A stretch of 64,000 nucleotides of DNA from Rhizobium sp. C4. GTDB lineage: Bacteria > Pseudomonadota > Alphaproteobacteria > Rhizobiales > Rhizobiaceae. The translations under genes were made by a program, and so were the position numbers. The notes beneath the pieces are model-generated. The model made no database searches. It was not told where the DNA came from and saw nothing but the letters and a program-made list of their open reading frames with translations. Positions 1-7,097 of this stretch are shown here, piece after piece (within the stretch, counting starts at the first letter, position 1; every line of letters begins with the position of its first letter). The stretch lies in the NCBI RefSeq assembly GCF_021026315.1, contig NZ_JAJNCX010000008.1, forward strand, positions 124,001 to 188,000, read 5' to 3'.

Positions 1-119
1 TGGCGTAAAAGTGAGACCAAAGGCGAGTCGCGTCAAGCATTAATTGCCGCCTCTTTCCCTTTGTTGTGACTCGTGATTTTGGCAGGCACGCCGCCATTTC
101 AGGCGTCTTTCCGGCGACT

Positions 120-135
120 GTTGACAGCTGTCAAC
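120..135. repeat. 16-bp perfect palindrome, copy 1
   Basis: GTTGACAGCTGTCAAC is a perfect 16-bp palindrome 12 bp beyond the stop of the RES toxin gene. The identical sequence recurs at 3531-3546. Its TTGAC-N4-GTCAA core resembles Crp/Fnr-family boxes (TTGAT-N4-ATCAA), but this resemblance is the only support for such a role. It could instead be an operator of another regulator or a small dispersed repeat. The rest of positions 1-147 shows no gene that I can support. Confidence 0.6.
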
Positions 136-147
136 GGCCCTGCCCGG

Positions 148-849
148 TCACGACCGGTCGATCTTGAGCACGGCGTCGGTGTCGTGCTCGCGCACGTAAT
201 CGATCGCATGGCCGTTCCAGTGGAGATCGTAGAGGCGACCGGGAACGGGGTTGGCGGCAAGATCGGGATAGAAGAGCGCGACGCATTCGCCGCCCGGCCA
301 GCGCGTGCTCGGATAGACGATGCCATGGGAGCCGGAGGCGTGCAGCGGTTCGGCCACCCCTTGCGCACCGGCATAGTTTTCCGGGTGCAGCCAGGCGGAG
401 AATTCCGGGTCGCGGATGTCGTGCAGGTCGGCGCTGACGGAGAGCGTGATCTCCTGGCAGGTCGACACCCAGCCGGCAACCTCGCCGGTCGCCTTCAGAA
501 AGCGCTCGTGGTGATGGATGGTCTGCAGGAGGGCGGCTTCCAGGGAATTGGCGGCATAGAGCACGCCGTAGCGGCCGGTGGAAAAGCGGCTCGGCAGATC
601 GTAGCTGACCTGGGTGAACGGTCCCATGAGGACGCCGGTCTCGTCCTCGACCCGATGCGCCTCCGCTACGAGGTCGATATTGCCGACGGATTCCGACAGC
701 CGCGCATCGGTCTTGCGCTCGGACGATGCGAGATGCGTCCAGTCATCGGGGCTTGCGATATCGTCGAAGATATTGACGCAGGCGGTGGCCACGCGAATGA
801 AGCGGCGCGCCTGCGGCCATTCGATGCGGGTGACGGACGGAAGCTTCAC
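148..849 (-). CDS. RES-domain toxin of an Xre/RES toxin-antitoxin system
   Basis: This is a 233-residue RES-family protein. RES toxins (ParT/MbcT/Res type) degrade or modify NAD+ in the cytoplasm and halt growth when free of antitoxin. The family signature is visible: an Arg in the segment RFSTGRYGVLYAA, a Glu in the following SLEAALL/HHHERF helix, and a Ser in the C-terminal HGIVYPSTRWPGGE stretch. I chose the GTG at 847-849 because it overlaps the antitoxin stop as GTGA, the usual translational coupling. An upstream ATG at 969 would extend the protein 40 residues into the antitoxin gene with unlike sequence. Co-transcribed with the antitoxin just upstream. Confidence 0.85.
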   Translation of the reverse strand: MKLPSVTRIEWPQARRFIRVATACVNIFDDIASPDDWTHLASSERKTDARLSESVGNIDLVAEAHRVEDETGVLMGPFTQVSYDLPSRFSTGRYGVLYAANSLEAALLQTIHHHERFLKATGEVAGWVSTCQEITLSVSADLHDIRDPEFSAWLHPENYAGAQGVAEPLHASGSHGIVYPSTRWPGGECVALFYPDLAANPVPGRLYDLHWNGHAIDYVREHDTDAVLKIDRS

Positions 850-1259
850 CAGCCGCCCCGCCCGGAATCGAGGAAGCGGCGGATGCGCATGATGTCGGTC
901 AGTTCGCCGTTCAGCATGATTTCCAGGGCCGACTTGCCGCCGAAGACGGAATTGCCCTTCGAGATCCATTCATAGGTGCGCTCGGGATCGCGGAAGATCA
1001 TGCGCAGCGCCTTGTGAATGCCCATGAGGTTGGAAAGCCGCGCCTTGCCGTCGCGGGAAAGCCTGCCGATCTCGCCGGCCTTCCAGCGCCGATAGGTGCG
1101 CACCGGCATGTCGACCAGCGTGGAGGATTGTTCATCCGTCAGCGACCAGCTCTTGAACAGCGCGACGGCCGCGCGAAACATGGCTTCGCCCTCCTCGTCG
1201 GTGATCGGCGAGGCGACATATTCGCGGGCAAGCGTTTCGAGCGGCTGCAGGGATACCAT
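846..1259 (-). CDS. Xre/MbcA/ParS-type antitoxin (DUF2384)
   Basis: This 137-residue protein is the antitoxin partner of the RES toxin. The N-terminal half is helix-turn-helix-like (MPVRTYRRWKAGEIGRLSRD, about residues 50-70), fitting DNA binding and autoregulation. The C-terminal part matches the DUF2384 toxin-binding domain (RDPERTYEWISKGNSVFGGK, about 95-115). Antitoxin first, toxin second with a 4-bp overlap is the normal order for this family. A strong sigma-70-like promoter with an internal palindrome lies 35-65 bp upstream. Confidence 0.85.
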   Translation of the reverse strand: MVSLQPLETLAREYVASPITDEEGEAMFRAAVALFKSWSLTDEQSSTLVDMPVRTYRRWKAGEIGRLSRDGKARLSNLMGIHKALRMIFRDPERTYEWISKGNSVFGGKSALEIMLNGELTDIMRIRRFLDSGRGGW

Positions 1260-1293
1260 GCAAGGTCCTTTGCGGGATCGTCCTTTTTGCCGG

Positions 1294-1322
1294 AAAATAG
1301 GAAGTTAAATGCCATATGGCAA
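1294..1322 (-). promoter_or_regulatory. promoter and palindromic operator of the Xre/RES operon
   Basis: On the minus strand TTGCCA (1322-1317) and TATTTT (1299-1294) are separated by exactly 17 bp, a near-consensus sigma-70 promoter. The palindrome TGCCATATGGCA (1310-1321) covers the -35 element. The likely start of transcription is about 25 bp ahead of the antitoxin ATG. A dimeric Xre antitoxin binding here would block RNA polymerase; that last step is inference. Confidence 0.7.
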
Positions 1323-1430
1323 TAGGATTCACTTTCGGACGGCAAAGTGACGCCGGAACCGCGCCGTTTCGTTGACCGTTGATGAACAGATGTTACAAAG
1401 CGGCGCAGTTTATCGCAAAGGGGTGACGAC

Positions 1431-2855
1431 ATGAGCCTGAAGTTTGGAACTAGCGGCCTACGCGGTCTTTCGGTCGATCTGAAGGGCGAGCCGTCCTTCA
1501 TCTATGCCAGGGCGTTCGCGCTATACCTCTTCGAGAGCGGCCTGGCCAAACCGGGCGACCGGGTGCTGGTCGGCCGCGACTTCCGCGATTCCAGCCCAGA
1601 GATTGCCGCCAATTGCATTGGCGCGCTGAGGCAGGCGGGGCTTCAGCCGGTCGATTGCGGGACGATCCCGACGCCGGCGCTCGCGCATTTCGGGCTGAAG
1701 CTGAATGCCGCGTCGCTGATGGTCACCGGCTCGCATATCCCCGCCGACCGCAACGGCATCAAGTTCTATCGGCCGGATGGCGAGATCGGAAAGAGCGACG
1801 AGACCGCGATCAACGTTCAGGCAGACCGTGTCCGTGCGGATCGCGCGGCGCTGGCATTCGTGGCGGGCGAAGGCGAGCAGCGCGGCGCGGAAGCGGCCGA
1901 TCTCTTTGCCGCCCGCAACAAGGCTTTGCTGACGGCGGGTGCGCTGAGCGGCCTGAAGATCGGCGTCTACCAGCATTCGACGGTGGCGCGCGACATGTTC
2001 GTCGATGTGCTTGCGCATTACGGCGCCGAGGTCGTTCCGCTCGGCCGCTCCGAGACCTTCATTCCGGTCGACACCGAAGCTGTCTCTGCGGAATCCGTCC
2101 TGCTGATGCAGGGCTGGGCGCGCGAGCACGGGCTGGATGCCATCGTCTCCGCCGATGGCGACGGCGACCGTCCGCTGGTGGCCGACGAGACAGGAACGCC
2201 GCTGCGCGGTGATCTCCTGGGGTTGGTCGCTTCGCTCTTTCTTGGCGCCGACACCGTCGTCACGCCGGTCACGTCCAATTCCGGCATCGAGGCGGCGGGC
2301 GACTATCGCGTGGTGCGAACCCGCGTCGGCTCGCCCTTCGTCATTGCCGGCATGGAGGAGGCACGCGCAGGCGGCGCCTCTGCCGTCGTCGGCTTCGAGG
2401 CGAATGGCGGCACGCTGACGGGCAGCGACTTCACAGTCAACGGATCGACCTTCACGGCGCTCCCGACCCGCGATTGCTTCCTGCCAGTTCTCGCCGTTCT
2501 GGCGCGGGCGGCGGGCGAGAAGGTTTCGCTGTCGGAACTCGCAAAGGATTTTGCGCTTCCGGTGGCTGCAGCCGACCGGCTGGAGAATTTCGCGACGGAG
2601 CGGAGCGCGGCCCTGATGGCCTATCTGCGCGGCTCCGCCGAAAACCTCGCCCGCTTCCTCGCGCCGATTGGCGAAGCCGCGGAAACGAGCGATATCGACG
2701 GTCTCCGCGTCACGCTCAGGGATGGCCGCATCATCCACTTCCGCCCCTCCGGCAATGCGCCGGAAATGCGCTGCTATGTCGAGGCAAAGACGGAAGCGGA
2801 TGCGGCGACGCTGCTTGAGGCAGGGCTTTCGGAGATCCGCAACTTCAAGGCCTGA
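1431..2855 (+). CDS. phosphomannomutase/phosphoglucomutase family protein
   Basis: A 474-residue alpha-D-phosphohexomutase that interconverts hexose 6-phosphate and hexose 1-phosphate for polysaccharide precursor synthesis. The N-terminal FGTSGLRG motif is typical. The phosphoserine loop is TGSHIPADRNGIKFY at about residues 99-113, with the active Ser in TGSH instead of the commoner TASH. The metal loop DGDGDRP lies near residue 242, and the C-terminal phosphate-binding loop RPSGNAPEMR near residue 445. The ATG follows a good AAGGGG ribosome site. It resembles the rhizobial NoeK/ManB group, but substrate choice between mannose and glucose cannot be read from the sequence. Confidence 0.85.
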   Translation: MSLKFGTSGLRGLSVDLKGEPSFIYARAFALYLFESGLAKPGDRVLVGRDFRDSSPEIAANCIGALRQAGLQPVDCGTIPTPALAHFGLKLNAASLMVTGSHIPADRNGIKFYRPDGEIGKSDETAINVQADRVRADRAALAFVAGEGEQRGAEAADLFAARNKALLTAGALSGLKIGVYQHSTVARDMFVDVLAHYGAEVVPLGRSETFIPVDTEAVSAESVLLMQGWAREHGLDAIVSADGDGDRPLVADETGTPLRGDLLGLVASLFLGADTVVTPVTSNSGIEAAGDYRVVRTRVGSPFVIAGMEEARAGGASAVVGFEANGGTLTGSDFTVNGSTFTALPTRDCFLPVLAVLARAAGEKVSLSELAKDFALPVAAADRLENFATERSAALMAYLRGSAENLARFLAPIGEAAETSDIDGLRVTLRDGRIIHFRPSGNAPEMRCYVEAKTEADAATLLEAGLSEIRNFKA

Positions 2856-2871
2856 GGCGAACCGCCCGGTT

Positions 2872-2969
2872 CTCACCCTGAGGAGCCTGCGCCATGCGCA
2901 GGCCTCGAAGGGTCGCGGCGACAGGATGATCCTTCGAGGCCGCCCCAAGGGCGGCGCCTCAGGATGAGG
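2872..2969. repeat. RIME-like intergenic mosaic repeat
   Basis: This stretch folds as a nested structure. Outer arms CTCACCCTGAGG and CCTCAGGATGAG pair with one mismatch. A middle stem pairs GGCCTCGAAGG with CCTTCGAGGCC. Two side hairpins have arms GCCTGCGC/GCGCAGGC (loop CAT, 2885-2903) and GCCGCCC/GGGCGGC (loop CAA, 2938-2954). This architecture and the CCTGAGG and CTTCGAGG words match Rhizobium-specific intergenic mosaic elements. It lies between the convergent mutase and aroQ genes and may also act as a bidirectional terminator or mRNA stabiliser. Confidence 0.7.
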
Positions 2970-2984
2970 GCTGCAGCGCTTTGC

Positions 2985-3443
2985 TCAGACCTTTGCGGCC
3001 TTTGCCGCCGCGACCTTTTCCACCACGCTGCGCAGGCCAAGCTGGTAGCCAAGCGTGCCGCAGCCGGCAATCACGCCATCGGCGCGCAGCGAGACATAGG
3101 AGTGGTGGCGGAAGCTCTCGCGCTTGTGGACGTTGGAAATGTGGACTTCGACCACCACGCCTTCGAAGGCATTGAGCGCATCGAGAATGGCGACCGACGT
3201 ATGGGTGAAGGCGGCCGGGTTGATGACGATGCCGACAGCCTTTTCGCGTGCTTCATGGATCCAGTTGATGATCTCATGTTCGGCATTCGACTGGTGGAAG
3301 CGGATGTCATAGCCGAGTTCGCCGGCAAGGTTCCGGCAGTCGGCCTCGACATCGTTGAGCGTCTCATGGCCGTAGATATGCGGCTGGCGCTTGCCGAGCA
3401 GATTGAGGTTCGGGCCGTTGAGAACGAAAATCGTGTCCGGCAT
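2985..3443 (-). CDS. aroQ: type II 3-dehydroquinate dehydratase
   Basis: A 152-residue shikimate-pathway enzyme converting 3-dehydroquinate to 3-dehydroshikimate in the cytoplasm. The N-terminal [19 protein letters not shown] segment carries the catalytic Tyr loop. Further active-site motifs are [28 protein letters not shown] and [22 protein letters not shown], whose His is catalytic. The length is normal for the type II dodecameric enzyme. The ATG has a CAGGAG site 7 bp upstream. The next gene upstream on the same strand is the MBL-fold hydrolase, separated by about 100 bp that contain the second copy of the 16-bp palindrome. Confidence 0.95.
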   Translation of the reverse strand: MPDTIFVLNGPNLNLLGKRQPHIYGHETLNDVEADCRNLAGELGYDIRFHQSNAEHEIINWIHEAREKAVGIVINPAAFTHTSVAILDALNAFEGVVVEVHISNVHKRESFRHHSYVSLRADGVIAGCGTLGYQLGLRSVVEKVAAAKAAKV

Positions 3444-3530
3444 GTGCGGGCTCCTGGATGACGAAAAGCATTGTCCGTTTGCTTACCCGCTCGCGCCGGC
3501 TTTTTCAAATGAGGTGTTGCGGGTGACCGA

Positions 3531-3546
3531 GTTGACAGCTGTCAAC
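3531..3546. repeat. 16-bp perfect palindrome, copy 2
   Basis: Identical to the palindrome at 120-135 (GTTGACAGCTGTCAAC). Here it overlaps the stop codon of the MBL-fold hydrolase gene and lies about 95 bp upstream of the aroQ start codon. Both copies therefore sit at the 3' end of a minus-strand gene. If it is a Crp/Fnr-type operator, aroQ would be the gene placed to respond; this is inference. Confidence 0.6.
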
Positions 3547-4621
3547 GCGTCGGCAGAACCACACGAAGAATGCCGTCCGCGTCCTTTGTCCAGACCAGTT
3601 TTTCCCGGTGAATCAGCAGGTTCACATGAGCATGCGTTTCGGAAAAGGCAAAGCTCATCTGGTGCGGATCGAGCGCGCGGGGGAAGAGAACGGGGACCAG
3701 ATCGGCAACCGTCATCGGCTGTGACCGCACGGCAGACACGATGAGCTCGCAGCGTTCCTCGTGATGGGCAAGGATTTCCCCGACGCGGGTGTGAAGCCCG
3801 TAGAAAGGAAGCTCGTGCCCCGGCAGGATGAGTGTCTCTTCCGGCAGGCTGGCGGCAAGTGCGCCAAGGCTGCGGGTATAGAGGCCGAGCGGATCGCCAT
3901 CCGGCTCCACGGCCCAGACGCTGACATTCGGCGTGATGCGGGCAAGCACCTGGTCTGCGGCGAGAAGCAGTTTCGCGGAGGCATCGTAGAGCATGATCTG
4001 CTCGGGCGCATGGCCGTCGCCGGAGAGGATGTCGAAAACCCGCGCGCCGATCTTCAGCTTCTCGCCTGCCACAAGCCGGAAGAAGGTGAGCGGCAGCGGG
4101 GTGACCATGCGCAGGTAATAATTGCCCTGTGTCGCGACCATCTCGGCGGCCGTTTCGCTCATCCCGTGGGCGCGATAGAAGGTGCGGTAGGCATCCGCGC
4201 CCAGCGCGTTCGGGCTCAGCGAAATGTTGTTGCAGGCGAGAAAGCCGGTCTGGCTGGTGAGCAGCGGAATGTCGAATTCGGCGCAGAGCCATCCGGCGAG
4301 ACCGATATGGTCGGGATGGTGATGGGTGACGATCAGCCGGGTGAGGCGCTTGCCCTTCAGCGGTCCCGAAAGCAGCGCCTTCCAGGCCTCCCGTGTGGCA
4401 TCATCGGCAATCCCCGTGTCGACCGCGGCATAGCCGTCGCCATCCTCGATCAGGAAGATGTTCACATGATTGAGCCGGAAGGGAAGCGCCAGGCGCGCCC
4501 AGAGAATGCCGGGCGCCACTTCGATGCAAGCGCCGGCGGCAGGCGGCGTTTCGATCGGAAAGCTGACGGGTCGGTAGGTGGCGGCCGTGAGGTCGGCTGT
4601 CGCCGGGCGGGAAATGGTCAC
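3542..4621 (-). CDS. MBL-fold metallo-hydrolase
   Basis: A 359-residue metallo-beta-lactamase-fold hydrolase. The metal-binding signature THHHPDHIG lies at about residues 97-105, a further His in GDGHAPEQ near 205, an Asp in LLAADQV, and a His in LPGHELPF near 265, so the two-metal site appears complete. A C-terminal extension of some 90 residues ending SETHAHVNLL resembles the helical tail of SdsA/RNase Z-side MBL hydrolases such as LACTB2-like proteins. I chose the GTG at 4621 because AAGGAA stands 7 bp ahead; an ATG at 4678 is possible. The substrate is unknown. The gene stands alone, with a 229-bp gap to the divergent hydrolase gene. Confidence 0.8.
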   Translation of the reverse strand: MTISRPATADLTAATYRPVSFPIETPPAAGACIEVAPGILWARLALPFRLNHVNIFLIEDGDGYAAVDTGIADDATREAWKALLSGPLKGKRLTRLIVTHHHPDHIGLAGWLCAEFDIPLLTSQTGFLACNNISLSPNALGADAYRTFYRAHGMSETAAEMVATQGNYYLRMVTPLPLTFFRLVAGEKLKIGARVFDILSGDGHAPEQIMLYDASAKLLLAADQVLARITPNVSVWAVEPDGDPLGLYTRSLGALAASLPEETLILPGHELPFYGLHTRVGEILAHHEERCELIVSAVRSQPMTVADLVPVLFPRALDPHQMSFAFSETHAHVNLLIHREKLVWTKDADGILRVVLPTR

Positions 4622-4850
4622 TCGGGTTTCCTTCTGGTCTTTTCCCGCAGAGTGCCGTGTTGAGGGCGGCCATGGCAAGCCCTAAGCAGGGCTTATCATC
4701 CTAAAGGTGACTTGCCGGGACGGCTTTCCTCTTCCTATAGTCACCCGGCTTTCAGGGAGGAAGGAAAGGCCGGACAAGGGCCTAAGCCCTCTTGCGAGCT
4801 GATTCCTGCATGGGAATCAAAGAATTGAAGCAGACAGGCATGAGGAGGAG

Positions 4851-5888
4851 ATGGTGCTGATGGGCGATGTGATCACGAGGATCGAGGGGCGGGCAGGGGT
4901 TGTCACGCTCAGCCGGCCAAAGGCGCTCAACGCGCTCTCCCACCCCATGAGCCTGACGATCGAGGCCGCACTGGACGCCTGGCGCGACAATGCCGATGTG
5001 GCGCTCGTCATCCTGGAGGCCGAGGGCGAGAAGGCCTTTTGCGCCGGCGGCGACATCGCCAGCATCTATCATCAGTCGAAGGCCGGCGAACTGCAGCCCG
5101 CCCGCGACTTCTGGCGCGAGGAATATCGGCTCAATGTCAAGATTGCCGAATATCCCAAGCCCATCCTCTCCTTCATGCAGGGTTTCATCATGGGCGGCGG
5201 CGTCGGGCTTGGCTGCCATGGCAGCCACCGCATTGTCGGCGACACCTCGAAGGTGGCGATGCCCGAATGCGGCATCGGTCTCATTCCCGATGTCGGCGGC
5301 TCGCTGATCCTGGCGCGGGCCCCCGGCCGGGTTGGTGAATATGTCGGCCTGACGGGCGAACGGCTGAATGCGGCGGACGCAATCCTCGCCGGATTCGCCA
5401 ACCTCTATGTTCCGGAGACAGATTGGCCGGCGCTGAAGGCAGCGCTGATCGAGACGGGCGACGCCAGCCTCGCGAACAAGGCCGGCCGGCAGGCGGAGCG
5501 CGCGACGCTGCCGGCCCTGATGCCGATGCTCGATCGTGTGTTTTCGGCCGAAACCCTGACCGACATTCTCAAACGTCTGGACCGGGAGGAGGGCGAGGCC
5601 GCTGAGAAGGCGCTTGCCGCCATCCGCCGTGCGTCCCCCATTTCGCTGGCGGCGACCCTCGAGATCGTCCGGCGCGCCCGTGGCTTCTCCTCGGTGCGCG
5701 AGGCCGTGGCGCTGGAATATCGCTTCACCTGGCGCTCGCATGAAAAGGGCGACTTTGTCGAAGGGATCCGCGCGCAGCTGATCGACAAGGACCGCAACCC
5801 GCGCTGGAAGCATCCGGCGGCCGATGCGGTCCCGGCGGACTACATTGCCATGATGCTTGCGAGCCTCGGCGAAAACGACATTCGATAA
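4851..5888 (+). CDS. 3-hydroxyisobutyryl-CoA hydrolase (enoyl-CoA hydratase/isomerase superfamily)
   Basis: A crotonase-fold enzyme of 345 residues. It matches the HibCH group, which releases 3-hydroxyisobutyrate from its CoA ester in valine breakdown. Visible are the oxyanion segment EKAFCAGGDIASIY (about 63-76), the MQGFIMGGGVGLGCHGSHRI loop, and MPECGIGLIPDVGGS with the catalytic Glu and Asp. The following gene encodes the next pathway enzyme 15 bp later. AGGAGG at 4843-4848 is only 2 bp from the ATG, so the GTG at 4854 or ATG at 4860 may be the true start; the difference is three residues. Confidence 0.85.
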   Translation: MVLMGDVITRIEGRAGVVTLSRPKALNALSHPMSLTIEAALDAWRDNADVALVILEAEGEKAFCAGGDIASIYHQSKAGELQPARDFWREEYRLNVKIAEYPKPILSFMQGFIMGGGVGLGCHGSHRIVGDTSKVAMPECGIGLIPDVGGSLILARAPGRVGEYVGLTGERLNAADAILAGFANLYVPETDWPALKAALIETGDASLANKAGRQAERATLPALMPMLDRVFSAETLTDILKRLDREEGEAAEKALAAIRRASPISLAATLEIVRRARGFSSVREAVALEYRFTWRSHEKGDFVEGIRAQLIDKDRNPRWKHPAADAVPADYIAMMLASLGENDIR

Positions 5889-5903
5889 TCGGGAGGAAAC
5901 AAC

Positions 5904-6779
5904 ATGAAGATCGGTTTTATCGGGCTCGGCAATATGGGCGGGCCGATGGCCCATAATCTTGCCAGGGGCGGGCACGAGGTCCGGGGTTTCGATCTCGCAG
6001 CGCCGATGCCGGAGGGGGTGACGAAGGCTGCGACCGCGGGGGAGGCGGCCCAGGGCGCCGATGTCGTCATCACCATGCTGCCGAACGGGGCGATCCTGCG
6101 CGCCGTCGCCGCCGACATCATCCCCGTCATGAACAAGGGTGCGGTTTTCCTCGATTGCTCGACGGTGGATGTCGCCAGCGCCCGTGCCGTTGCGGCAGAC
6201 GCAGAAGCGGCCGGCCTGATGGCGATCGATGCGCCGGTGTCTGGCGGGATCACCGGTGCTGCTGCCGGAACGCTGACCTTCATGGCCGGCGGCCCGGATG
6301 CGGCCTTCGCCATCGTCAAGCCGCTTCTCGACATCATGGGCCAGAAGGCGGTGCATTGCGGCGCGGCCGGAGCAGGGCAGGCGGCCAAGATCTGCAACAA
6401 CATGATCCTCGGCGCAACGATGATCGCAACGTGCGAGGCCTTTGCGCTCGCCGACAAGCTGGGTCTCGACCGCGCCAAGATGTTCGACGTCGTTTCGACC
6501 TCCTCCGGCTATTCCTGGTCGATGAACGCCTATTGCCCGGCGCCCGGCGTTGGACCCAAATCGCCCGCCGACAACGGCTACAAGCCCGGCTTTGCTGCCG
6601 AGCTCATGCTGAAGGATCTGCGGCTTTCGCAGGAGGCTGCTCAAAGTGTCGACGCCGATACGCCCATGGGCGCCCGCGCCACCGAGCTTTACGCCGCCTT
6701 TGTCGAACAGGAAGACGGCCGCGGCCGGGATTTCTCCGCCATGCTTCCCCGTTTCGAGACGCGGGGCAGGGGCGATTGA
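5904..6779 (+). CDS. mmsB: 3-hydroxyisobutyrate dehydrogenase
   Basis: A 291-residue NAD-dependent beta-hydroxyacid dehydrogenase that oxidises 3-hydroxyisobutyrate to methylmalonate semialdehyde in valine catabolism. The Rossmann motif GFIGLGNMGGPMA (about 3-15) is at the N-terminus. The substrate motif DAPVSGGITGAAAGTL follows near residue 110, and the catalytic Lys lies in GAGQAAKICNNM near 165-175. It directly follows the acyl-CoA hydrolase, whose product is its substrate, so the two form a pathway operon. The ATG is preceded by GGGAGG. A hairpin follows the stop by 11 bp. Confidence 0.93.
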   Translation: MKIGFIGLGNMGGPMAHNLARGGHEVRGFDLAAPMPEGVTKAATAGEAAQGADVVITMLPNGAILRAVAADIIPVMNKGAVFLDCSTVDVASARAVAADAEAAGLMAIDAPVSGGITGAAAGTLTFMAGGPDAAFAIVKPLLDIMGQKAVHCGAAGAGQAAKICNNMILGATMIATCEAFALADKLGLDRAKMFDVVSTSSGYSWSMNAYCPAPGVGPKSPADNGYKPGFAAELMLKDLRLSQEAAQSVDADTPMGARATELYAAFVEQEDGRGRDFSAMLPRFETRGRGD

Positions 6780-6790
6780 GGTCTTGTCGC

Positions 6791-6815
6791 GTCGCCCGGA
6801 TTGATGCCGGGCGAC
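6791..6815 (+). terminator. stem-loop after mmsB
   Basis: GTCGCCCGG and CCGGGCGAC form a perfect 9-bp stem with a 7-nt loop, 11 bp after the mmsB stop. No T tract follows, so it may slow RNA polymerase or protect the 3' end rather than act as a classic intrinsic terminator. Confidence 0.55.
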
Positions 6816-7097
6816 TGCGGTGATCGACGCTGAATCCTACCGAGACCTTACAGCGATACCGCGACGCGTCGAATAGATGCTATCTGAGGTTATACAGTTT
6901 TCACGCGAAAGTTGGGCGCGCGCACTATAAGGATTATTCATTTATTAATAACATAAAATACATGCGAAAAATCGCATCTGGATCGGACTCTCAAGAATAT
7001 TTTCAGAAATAAATAACGCCTTCGTGCGACGTTTTTTGACATCAGTCAAAGAGGTGCAACGCAACACAGTTGTCTCGGCCTCGGCGCACTAACAGCC
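6816..7097. other. AT-rich intergenic region upstream of the TadG-like gene
   Basis: This stretch is clearly more AT-rich than the surroundings between about 6890 and 7020, including a TTTATTAATAACATAAAATA patch. No coding frame is supported. It probably holds the promoter of the TadG-like gene, but I cannot place -35 and -10 boxes with confidence. Confidence 0.4.

Noticed and set aside
4782-6644. 620-codon minus-strand open frame opposite the valine catabolism genes
   Set aside because: It spans two well-supported plus-strand genes and has no protein-like features.
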